The notes: a model not told the origin generated them from the sequence alone. Shown: positions 1 to 5,596, counted from the first letter of the stretch. The stretch is 12,939 nucleotides of DNA from Nitriliruptoraceae bacterium (GCA_007120485.1 SKNP01000422.1:1-12939), one strand, 5' to 3'. Numbers and translations are program-made.

Positions 1-61
1 CGGGTTCCCTCGGCGAGGCTCCGGGAGCGGAGGCCACGCCACGGTGCACACGGGCGTCGGG

Positions 62-67
62 AGCCTA
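62..67 (-). promoter_or_regulatory. Candidate -10 box for a gene leaving the window on the left
   Basis: On the minus strand this reads TAGGCT, the same hexamer that stands just before serB and the DapC-like gene. GTG codons follow on the minus strand at 51-49 and 42-40 with an open frame to the edge. A divergent gene starting here would have a very short or no leader. Only about 50 bases are visible, so neither the gene nor its product can be judged. Confidence 0.25.
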
Positions 68-106
68 ATCGGCGTCGCTCGATCCGCGGGGCGAGGCACG
101 GTGGAA

Positions 107-119
107 CGGAACGGTTCCG
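107..119. promoter_or_regulatory. Palindrome cggaacggttccg upstream of the SDR gene
   Basis: This is a perfect 13-base odd palindrome with arms cggaac and gttccg around one central base. It ends 20 bases before the putative TAGGGT -10 box of the dehydrogenase gene, near the -35 position. Such a site suits a dimeric regulator. TetR-type repressors often control fatty-acid and steroid catabolism genes, but no regulator gene lies in the window, so the link is inference. Confidence 0.35.
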
Positions 120-132
120 GCGTCGACGTCTC

Positions 133-154
133 GCCGCGGTAGGGTCACCGCGGC
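133..154 (+). promoter_or_regulatory. Promoter with inverted repeat around the -10 box (SDR gene)
   Basis: The arms GCCGCGGT (133-140) and ACCGCGGC (147-154) are perfect reverse complements separated by six bases. The hexamer TAGGGT (140-145) lies in the spacer and fits the TANNNT -10 pattern seen at other starts in this window. Transcription would begin near 152, leaving a leader of about 58 bases. A protein bound to these arms would cover the -10 box, so this is a candidate repressor operator. An RNA-hairpin role is less likely because the first arm lies upstream of the expected start. Confidence 0.45.
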
Positions 155-209
155 TCGCACCAACGAGCCGAACGGGACGAGAGATCGAGACCGCTGGAAA
201 GGGACCCTC

Positions 210-1127
210 GTGGCGCAGATCGACTTCGACGGACGGGTGGCGATCGTCACCGGAGCCGGCGGTGGCCTCGGCCGCCAGCACGCGCTGCTCCTGGCCAGCC
301 GCGGCGCGAAGGTCGTGGTCAACGACCTCGGCGGCGGTCGGGACGGCTCGGGAGGCGGCTCGCAGATGGCCGACCAGGTCGTCCAGGAGATCGTGGACGC
401 CGGGGGGCAGGCGGTCGCCGACTACGACGGCGTCCACACCTGGGAGGGTGGCCAGCGGATCGTCCAGACCGCCATCGACGCGTTCGGTCGGGTCGACATC
501 GTCGTCAACAACGCCGGCATCCTGCGCGACGTGTCGTTCGCCAAGCTCGAGGAGGAACAGCTGGACCTGGTGCTCAAGGTCCACCTCTACGGTGCGTTCC
601 ACGTGACCCGGGCGGCATGGCCACACCTACGCGAACAGGGCTACGGCCGGGTGATCAACACCACCTCGGGATCCGGGCTGTACGGCAACTTCGGGCAGTC
701 CAACTACTCCGCAGCCAAGCTCGGACAGGTCGGTCTCACCCGCACCCTTGCGCACGAGGGCGCCAAGTACGGCATCAACGCCAACGTCATCGCCCCGATC
801 GCCAAGTCGCGGATGACCGAGGACGTGATGCCGGAGCAGCTGCTCGAACGGCTCGAGCCGGAGTACGTCTCCCCGCTGGTCGGCTACCTCGCGTCCGAGA
901 CCTGCCAGGACACCGGACGCATCTACTCGGTCGGCGGTGGCTACATCGCCAGGGTCGCCATCCTCGAAGGCGAGGGCGTCACCTTCGACGGGGTACCCGA
1001 CATCGACGGGATCGCTGACCGGTGGGACGACGTCAACCGGGTCGGGCCCGACGCCGCGGAGTTCACCCACGGGGTGATGGAGCAGACCACGAAGATCGCC
1101 CAAGCGCTGGGCATCTCGTTCGACTGA
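210..1127 (+). CDS. SDR-family (3R)-hydroxyacyl-CoA dehydrogenase-like oxidoreductase
   Basis: A 305-residue short-chain dehydrogenase. The Rossmann nucleotide site TGAGGGLG is at residues 14-21, with an acidic D39 after the second strand. NNAG is at 100-103, and the catalytic Ser153, Tyr166 and Lys170 sit in TTSGSG...NYSAAK. The stretch after the glycine motif (RQHALLLASRGAKVVVNDLGG) and the YGNFGQSNYSAAKLG block match the dehydrogenase domain of peroxisomal multifunctional enzyme type 2. Those enzymes oxidise (3R)-hydroxyacyl-CoA to 3-ketoacyl-CoA. The hydratase and SCP2 domains of MFE-2 are absent, so this is a stand-alone dehydrogenase with a C-terminal extension (about 240-305) typical of this subgroup. 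The GTG start is preceded by GAAAGGGA (197-204) at suitable spacing. A role in lipid or steroid beta-oxidation is inferred from the family; no other beta-oxidation gene lies alongside. Confidence 0.85.
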   Translation: MAQIDFDGRVAIVTGAGGGLGRQHALLLASRGAKVVVNDLGGGRDGSGGGSQMADQVVQEIVDAGGQAVADYDGVHTWEGGQRIVQTAIDAFGRVDIVVNNAGILRDVSFAKLEEEQLDLVLKVHLYGAFHVTRAAWPHLREQGYGRVINTTSGSGLYGNFGQSNYSAAKLGQVGLTRTLAHEGAKYGINANVIAPIAKSRMTEDVMPEQLLERLEPEYVSPLVGYLASETCQDTGRIYSVGGGYIARVAILEGEGVTFDGVPDIDGIADRWDDVNRVGPDAAEFTHGVMEQTTKIAQALGISFD

Positions 1128-1169
1128 CCGTCCCGGGGCTGCTCGTCGACCGCTGGCCCCTGGCGGCTT

Positions 1170-1204
1170 GCCACCGACCGGGCAGCTCGCCTGCGGTCGG
1201 CGGC
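1170..1204. terminator. GC-rich hairpin between convergent genes
   Basis: Bases 1170-1180 pair with 1194-1204 in an 11-bp stem with a single a/c mismatch at 1173/1201. The loop contains a further ggc/gcc pairing. It lies 43 bases after the SDR stop and before the convergent kinase-like gene, so it could end transcription from either side. There is no T-tract. Its 3' arm uses part of the first copy of the direct repeat at 1186-1242. Confidence 0.4.
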
Positions 1205-1242
1205 GCCGAGGGCCCCTCGCCTGCGGTCGGCGGCGCCGAGGG
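1186..1242. repeat. Two identical 27-bp direct repeats, 30-bp period
   Basis: Two exact 27-base copies stand at 1186-1212 and 1216-1242, separated by ccc. The unit begins ctcgcctgcgg and ends ggcgccgaggg. The second copy ends exactly against the stop codon (minus strand, 1243-1245) of the kinase-like gene. The junction forms an odd palindrome, cgaggg-c-ccctcg (1207-1219). It looks like a recent tandem duplication in a convergent spacer, possibly doubling a terminator element. Confidence 0.85.
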
Positions 1243-1824
1243 TCAGTGACGCAACCGGCGGCCGACCTCGGCGAGGATCACCTCGACCAGTTCCTCGGTG
1301 GACGTCTGGGCGGTGTCGAGTTCGACGTCGCCGACGGGTCCGTCACGCATCGCGACGAGCTGCGCGAGTGCGGTCCCGGCTGGCGGATGACCCGCTTCAC
1401 GTTCGCGGTCCTCCAACACGTCCGGGTCGCAGGTCAGGTGGACATGCACCACCGTCAGACCGGCGAACACCTCCTCGAGGTCGGTGGCGATCGCCCGGTC
1501 GAGGAGCGCGTGGTCGAGCACCACATCGAACCCGCCGGTGGCCCACGCGGCGGCGGCCCGGTGCATCGCCGGGACCAGCTCGCGACCCAGCGGGCCGTAC
1601 ACCGCTCGCCGGTGGTCGCCTCCCTCGGCAGGGATGCGCGGCAGGACCAGCTGCTCCCATCGGCCGGCCGTGGGTCCGAACGCCGCGACCGCGGCGTCGA
1701 GCCCGACCTCCAGCAGCGGTCCGGACCGCACCCGCGGCCAGGCTTCCTGCAGCGCGTGCAGCGTGGTGCTGCGTCCGACCTGCACCGGCCCGTCCAGCAC
1801 GATGACGATGCCCGGCATGCTCAC
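1243..1824 (-). CDS. Chloramphenicol phosphotransferase-like P-loop protein, Walker A Lys to Arg
   Basis: A 193-residue P-loop protein resembling the chloramphenicol 3-O-phosphotransferase (CPT) family, which transfers phosphate from ATP to a hydroxyl. The order is hydrophobic strand IVIVLDG, then P-loop G12-PVQVG-R18-S19-T20, then a VGLD43 segment corresponding to the CPT catalytic Asp. Next come VVLDHALLDR, VVHVHLTCDPDVLEDREREAG (the CPT lid-like region) and a C-terminal VELDTAQTSTEELVEVI. The invariant Walker A lysine is arginine, so catalysis may be changed or lost. I chose GTG at 1824 because GAGGGG (1837-1832) stands 6 bases before it; ATG at 1818 is the alternative but 12 bases from that site. 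The gene lies 100 bases downstream of gpsA on the same strand and may share its transcript. The true substrate is unknown; resistance is not implied. Confidence 0.7.
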   Translation of the reverse strand: MSMPGIVIVLDGPVQVGRSTTLHALQEAWPRVRSGPLLEVGLDAAVAAFGPTAGRWEQLVLPRIPAEGGDHRRAVYGPLGRELVPAMHRAAAAWATGGFDVVLDHALLDRAIATDLEEVFAGLTVVHVHLTCDPDVLEDREREAGHPPAGTALAQLVAMRDGPVGDVELDTAQTSTEELVEVILAEVGRRLRH

Positions 1825-1924
1825 ACGGTTCCCCTCTGGCACCGGCCGACGGCGGCGGTGCATCTGCACGTCGACGATGCCAGGTCGGCCGACGATGTGC
1901 GAGCAGGAGGCACGGGCGGAGCCT

Positions 1925-2941
1925 TCAGCGTCCGTCCAGTCCGTGCAGTTCCGGCTTGGCTTCGCGCGCGAGGAGCGATGCGCGCAGCTCGGCCGGGTCG
2001 ACGCCGTCGTGGCAGACCGCCACGATCCCGGCGGTGAGCGGCATCTCCACCCCGACCGAGTCCGCCAGCGCCAGGATGGCCCGCGAGGACCGCACCCCTT
2101 CCGCGACCATGTTCATGGACCCGATGATGTCGTCCAGCGCCTCTCCGCGGCCCAGCCGCTCCCCCACGGTGCGGTTGCGCGACTGCGGCGAGGTACAGGT
2201 GGCGACCAGATCCCCGACACCAGCCAGGCCGGCGAACGTCAGGGGCCGGCCACCGAGGGCGACCCCCAACCGGGTCATCTCGGCCAGGCCGCGGGTGATG
2301 ACCGCAGCGTTGGCGTTGTCGCCGTAGCCCATGCCATGCGCCATCCCGGCAGCCAGCGCGATCACGTTCTTGACCGCGCCCGCGACCTCTACCCCGACCT
2401 TGTCGTCGTTGGTGTAGACCCGGAAGTACGGGGCCATCAGCCGGGTCTGGACCTGCTTCGCATGGTCGTCCGACGGGCTGGCGGCGACGCTGGCCGCCGG
2501 GAGCCGTGCCGCGCACTCCCGCGCCAGGTTCGGGCCGCTGAGGACCACCACCCGGTCGGGATCGCCGCCGAGGTGGTCGGCTACGACCTGGCTGCCGAAC
2601 CGGCGCGTGTCGACGTCGACACCCTTGATGAGGCTGACCACGGACGCGTCCGCCGGGATGCGAGCCCCCCAGGCACGCAGCTGGTCCTCGATGCCGGTCG
2701 AGGGCACCGCGAGGACCACCACCTCGGCGTCCATCAGTGCCCGCTCGGGGTCATCGGTGGCGGTCAGGGCCACCGGGAGCTCGACGTCCGGCAGGTAGCT
2801 CGTGTTGGTGTGCTCGTTGGTGACCTCGTCGGCGATCTCGGACCGCCGCGACCAGAGGATCGTGTCCTGTCCAGCGTCGACGCACATCAGGGCGACCGCG
2901 GTGCCCCAGGATCCGGCTCCCATGACGGCGACATCGGCCAT
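1925..2941 (-). CDS. gpsA: NAD(P)-dependent glycerol-3-phosphate dehydrogenase
   Basis: GpsA reduces dihydroxyacetone phosphate to sn-glycerol-3-phosphate, the backbone of membrane phospholipids. The 338-residue length is normal for the family. The N-terminal nucleotide fold carries G8-A-G-S-W-G-T14, followed by SLIKG with K106 and the GPN[LF]A-E substrate loop. The C-terminal domain holds AVKNVIA with catalytic K191, then the MGYGDNANAA and SRNRTVGERLG blocks. I chose ATG at 2941 because GGGAGGTG stands 5 bases upstream; the in-frame GTG at 2956 overlaps that ribosome site. It is divergent from the cofC/fbiD gene across 148 bp. The same arrangement is known in M. tuberculosis (Rv2982c/Rv2983), which supports both calls. 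Transcription probably starts from the TAGCCT box at 3028-3023. Confidence 0.95.
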   Translation of the reverse strand: MADVAVMGAGSWGTAVALMCVDAGQDTILWSRRSEIADEVTNEHTNTSYLPDVELPVALTATDDPERALMDAEVVVLAVPSTGIEDQLRAWGARIPADASVVSLIKGVDVDTRRFGSQVVADHLGGDPDRVVVLSGPNLARECAARLPAASVAASPSDDHAKQVQTRLMAPYFRVYTNDDKVGVEVAGAVKNVIALAAGMAHGMGYGDNANAAVITRGLAEMTRLGVALGGRPLTFAGLAGVGDLVATCTSPQSRNRTVGERLGRGEALDDIIGSMNMVAEGVRSSRAILALADSVGVEMPLTAGIVAVCHDGVDPAELRASLLAREAKPELHGLDGR

Positions 2942-3022
2942 CGGCGCACCTCCCACGAGCCCGATCGACGGGGACGAGCCGGGGGCGGGTCGAGCCCGCG
3001 CGGACCGGCAGCGTCTGGTCGC

Positions 3023-3028
3023 AGGCTA
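3023..3028 (-). promoter_or_regulatory. Candidate -10 box for gpsA
   Basis: Reads TAGCCT on the minus strand, of the TANNNT type. A start near 3016 would give gpsA a leader of about 75 bases that includes its strong Shine-Dalgarno. No clear -35 is visible. Confidence 0.4.
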
Positions 3029-3076
3029 CTCGGCCTCCGGGCCTCGGCCGTCCCCGGACGGCGCAACCGCCGGGAC

Positions 3077-3089
3077 TACCCTGTCGCGG
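3077..3089 (+). promoter_or_regulatory. -10 box TACCCT placing the cofC/fbiD start at or next to the transcript end
   Basis: TACCCT (3077-3082) is followed by seven bases and then the ATG at 3090. Transcription starts about seven bases after a -10 box, so the message would be leaderless. This fits the lack of any Shine-Dalgarno before 3090 and supports this start codon. Confidence 0.55.
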
Positions 3090-3734
3090 ATGCGCTCCGA
3101 GGTCACCGCGATCGTCCCGCTCCGCCGTCCCGGCGTCGGCAAGACGCGGCTGTCGAGCGCGCTCTGCCCGGACGAACGAGCGGAGCTGACGATCGCGATG
3201 TTCGGCGACGTCGTCGCGGCGCTGCAGGCATCGTCGGTCGATCGCCTCCTGATCGCCGCCGCCGGACCCGCCGCCGGCGCCGTCGCGGCCGGCGTCGACG
3301 TCCCCGTCGTCCTCGACCCTCCGGATGTCCACGACCTCGACGATGCGCTCGCCGCCGCGACGCGCCGGGTCCCGGCCGACCGGGACGTGCTGATCGTCCC
3401 CGCCGACCTGCCGCGGCTGACCAGCACGGACATCGATGCGTTGCTCGCCACCGACGGACACGTCGTCGTCGCCCCGACCAACGCCGGCGGCACCGGCGGG
3501 CTGCTGCGGCGGACGGGTGCGCGTATCCCGACCGCGTTCGGGCCCGGTTCCGCGGCACGCCACCAACGACAGGCGGCCGAGGCCGGTCTGACCGTGGCCA
3601 CCATCGAGCGGGACGGCTTCCACCACGACATCGACACCTGGACCGACCTGGCCGCGCTGCACGCGGTGGAACTCGGTCCCCGCACCGCCCGGGTCCTGCC
3701 CCGGCTCCTCGGTGGCGGCTCCCGCGTCGGCTGA
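3090..3734 (+). CDS. cofC: F420 pathway guanylyltransferase (CofC/FbiD)
   Basis: A 214-residue nucleotidyltransferase of the CofC/FbiD family. These enzymes join GMP to 2-phospholactate or, in mycobacteria, phosphoenolpyruvate, giving the activated intermediate for the side chain of coenzyme F420. The N-terminus VTAIVPLRRPGVGK18TR20L matches the family's VPvKpl..aKsRL nucleotide-binding segment. PADLPRL (Asp106) supplies the acidic metal site, and AFGPGSAARHQRQAAEAGL and HDIDTWTDL match the conserved substrate and C-terminal blocks. The usual GTNALL segment reads GTGGLL, so the Asn is lost. It is divergent from gpsA, the neighbourhood known for fbiD (Rv2983) in M. tuberculosis. It appears to be translated from a leaderless message. 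Whether it uses 2-phospholactate or phosphoenolpyruvate cannot be read from the sequence. Confidence 0.88.
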   Translation: MRSEVTAIVPLRRPGVGKTRLSSALCPDERAELTIAMFGDVVAALQASSVDRLLIAAAGPAAGAVAAGVDVPVVLDPPDVHDLDDALAAATRRVPADRDVLIVPADLPRLTSTDIDALLATDGHVVVAPTNAGGTGGLLRRTGARIPTAFGPGSAARHQRQAAEAGLTVATIERDGFHHDIDTWTDLAALHAVELGPRTARVLPRLLGGGSRVG

Positions 3735-3736
3735 AC

Positions 3737-3826
3737 GCCGCGTCACCCGAAGACGACGGACCGGCTCCTGACCCGTCAGGACGAGCGCCGTGTCACCCGG
3801 GGTCGACGGACCGGCTCATCACCCGT
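3737..3826. repeat. Degenerate 50-bp-period tandem repeat across a gene end
   Basis: Bases 3737-3776 and 3787-3826 agree at 34 of 40 positions with a spacing of exactly 50. The core cgacggaccggctc is identical in both. The first copy begins two bases after the cofC stop; the second contains the stop codon and last codons of the convergent LapA-domain gene. This looks like an old tandem duplication of that gene's 3' end. The corresponding triplet in copy one is no longer a stop. Confidence 0.75.
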
Positions 3827-4325
3827 CGTCGCCCCGGCGCCTGCGTGACCGTGACAACTGCCACGCGGTGAACGCGCCGATCAGGGCGCCCAACGCGAAG
3901 GTCACCAACAGCAGCACGATCAGCGGGACCCCGCCGATCTCCCCTGGCCCGGTCGGGTCGTCGCGGACCTCGGTCTCACCGAACACCCAGGAGAAGTCCA
4001 CCGGCTGGCTGTTGGCGACCGCGAAGATGCCGAACAGCACCGCCAGCACCACGATGAAGAACCGACCGAGGTGCTGGGTGAACGGGGTCGGCGGTTCCGG
4101 GGGGACGTCCGAGGGCGGACCGGCCGCGTCAGGTGGCGTCTCGCCTTCGGCCGCAGCCGCTCGCCGCCGGCTACGGCGTGAGCCGGTCGGCTCCGTGGGG
4201 TCAGCGGGCGCCGCCGACCCGCTCGGGTCACGGTCGGGCGAGCCCGGCGATCCACCGGGGCCCGACCCGGGCGGTGACGGCCGCTGGTCGTCGGACTCGG
4301 ATCCGCTGCCTGGAGCGTCGCTCAC
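3819..4325 (-). CDS. LapA-domain (DUF1049-like) two-helix membrane protein
   Basis: A 168-residue protein with a long disordered N-terminus rich in Pro, Gly, Ser and Asp (1-80). Two transmembrane helices follow, at about 89-104 (FFIVVLAVLFGIFAVA) and 133-155. They are joined by a short loop with the NSQPVDFSW motif characteristic of the LapA (lipopolysaccharide assembly protein A) domain. The C-terminus is basic (SRSRRRR), suggesting a cytoplasmic end. In bacteria without lipopolysaccharide this domain occurs in small envelope proteins of unknown role, so a lipopolysaccharide function should not be assumed. I chose GTG at 4325 because GAGGGAG (4337-4331) stands just upstream; the frame stays open to 4451, but that stretch holds the 11-bp repeat array. 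It is divergent from the cold-shock-like gene. Confidence 0.72.
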   Translation of the reverse strand: MSDAPGSGSESDDQRPSPPGSGPGGSPGSPDRDPSGSAAPADPTEPTGSRRSRRRAAAAEGETPPDAAGPPSDVPPEPPTPFTQHLGRFFIVVLAVLFGIFAVANSQPVDFSWVFGETEVRDDPTGPGEIGGVPLIVLLLVTFALGALIGAFTAWQLSRSRRRRGDDG

Positions 4326-4345
4326 GGCGCCTCCCTCTGGTTCGT

Positions 4346-4400
4346 TGACCAACCGATGACTGACCGATGACCGGCCGACGACCGGGCGACGACCGACCGG
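4346..4400. promoter_or_regulatory. Five tandem 11-bp repeats, PHO-box-like, in a divergent promoter region
   Basis: Five back-to-back 11-mers: tgaccaaccga, tgactgaccga, tgaccggccga, cgaccgggcga and cgaccgaccgg. The first three each differ from TGACCGACCGA at one position. Read on the minus strand, in register, the units begin GGTCGTC, GGTCGTC, GGTCATC, AGTCATC and GGTCAAC. The Streptomyces PHO box is built of 11-base direct units starting G(G/T)TCAYY, and the third unit fits that exactly. The array ends 21 bases before the LapA-domain gene and 97 bases before the cold-shock-like gene. Binding by an OmpR/PhoP-type response regulator is inference; an expanded simple repeat is the alternative. 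Confidence 0.7.
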
Positions 4401-4435
4401 TCGCCGGATGGCGCCCCCGTCATCCATCCGGCGAC
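4400..4435. promoter_or_regulatory. Perfect 12-bp inverted repeat with 12-base spacer
   Basis: Arm gtcgccggatgg (4400-4411) is repeated in reverse complement at 4424-4435. It abuts the 11-bp repeat array. It could be an operator or, if transcribed, a 12-bp hairpin. It lies upstream of both divergent genes and is not preceded by a coding sequence, so a terminator role is unlikely. Confidence 0.6.
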
Positions 4436-4446
4436 GGAGCGAGCTT

Positions 4447-4462
4447 GCCACGTGGCTATCCT
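4447..4462 (+). promoter_or_regulatory. Promoter of the cold-shock-like gene with adjoining palindrome
   Basis: TATCCT (4457-4462) fits the -10 pattern and would give a start near 4469, with a leader of about 28 bases carrying GAGGAGG. The perfect palindrome gccacgtggc (4447-4456) touches its upstream edge, where a bound regulator would affect polymerase. No convincing -35 is visible. Confidence 0.45.
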
Positions 4463-4496
4463 GCCTGCTCGCGCCGGCTGTCGCGAGGAGGAACCG

Positions 4497-4703
4497 ATGC
4501 CGCAGGGCACGATCAAGGACTTCGACCCCGCGTCGGGGACCGGCACGCTCGTCGACGACGGGCTGCTGGAGCGTTCCTTCGACCGGGAGGCGTTCACCGC
4601 GTCCGGTCTCCAGGAGCTCCGGTTCGGCCAGCGGGTTCGCTACGAACTCGAGGGCAACGACGACGACCCCCGGGTCGCCCAGCTCAACATCGTCAGCCTG
4701 TAG
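4497..4703 (+). CDS. Divergent cold-shock-domain protein
   Basis: A 68-residue protein of the size of CspA-type single-strand nucleic-acid binding proteins. The start GTIKDFDPASGTGTLV aligns with the family's GtVKwFn..kGfGFI. The end, LRFGQRVRYELEGNDDDPRVAQLNIV, aligns with l.eGq.V.Fe......pqA.nV. However, the aromatic RNP1 residues of KGFGFI are replaced (SGTGTL), and the RNP2 region normally VFVH reads ERSFDREAF. Surface stacking on RNA or DNA should therefore be weak, and the protein may have another role. The ATG has an ideal GAGGAGG (4485-4491) five bases upstream. It is convergent with the next gene, leaving only 13 bp between stops. Confidence 0.65.
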   Translation: MPQGTIKDFDPASGTGTLVDDGLLERSFDREAFTASGLQELRFGQRVRYELEGNDDDPRVAQLNIVSL

Positions 4704-4716
4704 GCGCTCGCCACGT

Positions 4717-5520
4717 TCACGCCACCTTGGCCGGGAGCTCGTCGAGGATCGCCGCGGTCCGGGCGAACAACCCCTGGCCGTGGTCCATGCCGTTCTGGTC
4801 GGCCCACTCGCGGGTCTCGTCGAGCGCTTCGCGGAGCTTCGCGGTGGCGTCGGGTGCCGTGACGCCGTGCTCGGCGAGGGCGGCGCTGGCCACCTTGTCC
4901 GGGTCCATGTCGATCAGCTCACGGATGAGCCGGTCGTCATCCGGCTCGTCGCGCCAGGCCAGGGCGCACGCCGCGGTGAACACCGGGGTGTCGAACTCCG
5001 CGTCGGAGGCGATCACGGCCAGGTGCATCAACGCCTTGGCGGAGAGCCGGTCCTCGTCGGCGACGGCGGTCACCAGCGGCGCGAAGTCACCGAGCTGCTC
5101 GTCGGTGACCCGCGGCGCCTTGAGCTCCAACCGCTTGGCGCGGACGGGCACGTTCTGGTGGACCTCGAGGTCCTCCGGGAGGTCACCGGCCTCGAGCCAG
5201 TCGCTGAGCGGCTTCGCGCCATCCCAGTAGGCCGCCACGTCGCCGACGCGCTCGCTGGCGCGGTTGGCCAACGTCCGCTTGGGGTCGACCGTGTAGGTCA
5301 CCAGACCCCCGCCGAGGTCCTCGACGTGGCTGATCGCGTGATCCAGCGAGGTCCAACCGGAGACGCGTTTGCCATGGGCGTAGGTGCCGGGGGCTGCCTG
5401 GTCGAGTTCACCGACCGGCCCGTACAGCGACGACAGGTCCGCCCGCGTCCGCAGCCCGTCCTCCTCGATGAGGGGCAGCCGCTTCGGCAGAGTGAGGTGG
5501 TACACGGTGACGCGGGACAC
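4717..5520 (-). CDS. Unrecognised protein with ADP-ribosyltransferase-fold-like N-terminal half
   Basis: A 267-residue soluble protein I cannot assign firmly. Residues 4-23 (VTVYH8LT10LPKRLPLIEEDGL) resemble the first motif of ART-fold proteins such as DarT and RNA 2'-phosphotransferase (H-x-T...L..I...GL). A W-T57-S58 triplet followed by LVTYTVDP resembles the STS strand. LEVHQNVPVRAKRLEL with E119 resembles the closing E-containing strand of those folds. Residues about 140-267 look helical and acidic. No signal peptide or membrane segment is seen. The GTG start has AAAGG six bases upstream. A promoter box TACCCT lies at 5583-5578. It has no obvious antitoxin or macrodomain partner next to it; the neighbours are a cold-shock-like gene and an acetyltransferase. 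The ART relation is a motif-level guess. Confidence 0.6.
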   Translation of the reverse strand: MSRVTVYHLTLPKRLPLIEEDGLRTRADLSSLYGPVGELDQAAPGTYAHGKRVSGWTSLDHAISHVEDLGGGLVTYTVDPKRTLANRASERVGDVAAYWDGAKPLSDWLEAGDLPEDLEVHQNVPVRAKRLELKAPRVTDEQLGDFAPLVTAVADEDRLSAKALMHLAVIASDAEFDTPVFTAACALAWRDEPDDDRLIRELIDMDPDKVASAALAEHGVTAPDATAKLREALDETREWADQNGMDHGQGLFARTAAILDELPAKVA

Positions 5521-5577
5521 GCGGGACCTTTCGAGCGTGGAACCGGCGGCGGGATCGTCGCCGGACGGCGATCGTGG

Positions 5578-5596
5578 AGGGTAGTCGCCCTAGCAT
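5578..5596. promoter_or_regulatory. Divergent pair of -10 boxes
   Basis: On the minus strand TACCCT (5583-5578) points to the ART-like gene, giving a leader of about 50 bases. On the plus strand TAGCAT (5591-5596) points to the tandem-GNAT gene, giving a leader of about 39 bases. The two boxes are only seven bases apart, so the two polymerases could not bind together. No clear -35 is seen for either. Confidence 0.4.

Noticed and set aside
1884..1893. Palindrome gtcggccgac and nearby gtgca/tgcac between gpsA and the kinase-like gene
   Set aside because: Ten- to twelve-base palindromes made mostly of G and C are expected by chance in DNA this GC-rich, and no promoter box lies beside them.
1484..3871. 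A 795-codon open frame on the plus strand
   Set aside because: It runs antisense to gpsA and the kinase-like gene and across cofC. Its translation is Arg/Pro/Gly-rich with no domain. It is an artefact of high GC with few stops.
4346..4400. CRISPR array or replication-origin iterons
   Set aside because: Units are 11 bp with no spacers, and there is no dnaA, rep or cas gene, so regulator binding or a simple repeat fits better.
4326..4451. N-terminal extension of the LapA-domain protein
   Set aside because: The frame is open, but a Shine-Dalgarno stands directly before GTG 4325, and the extension coincides with the 11-bp repeats and inverted repeat.
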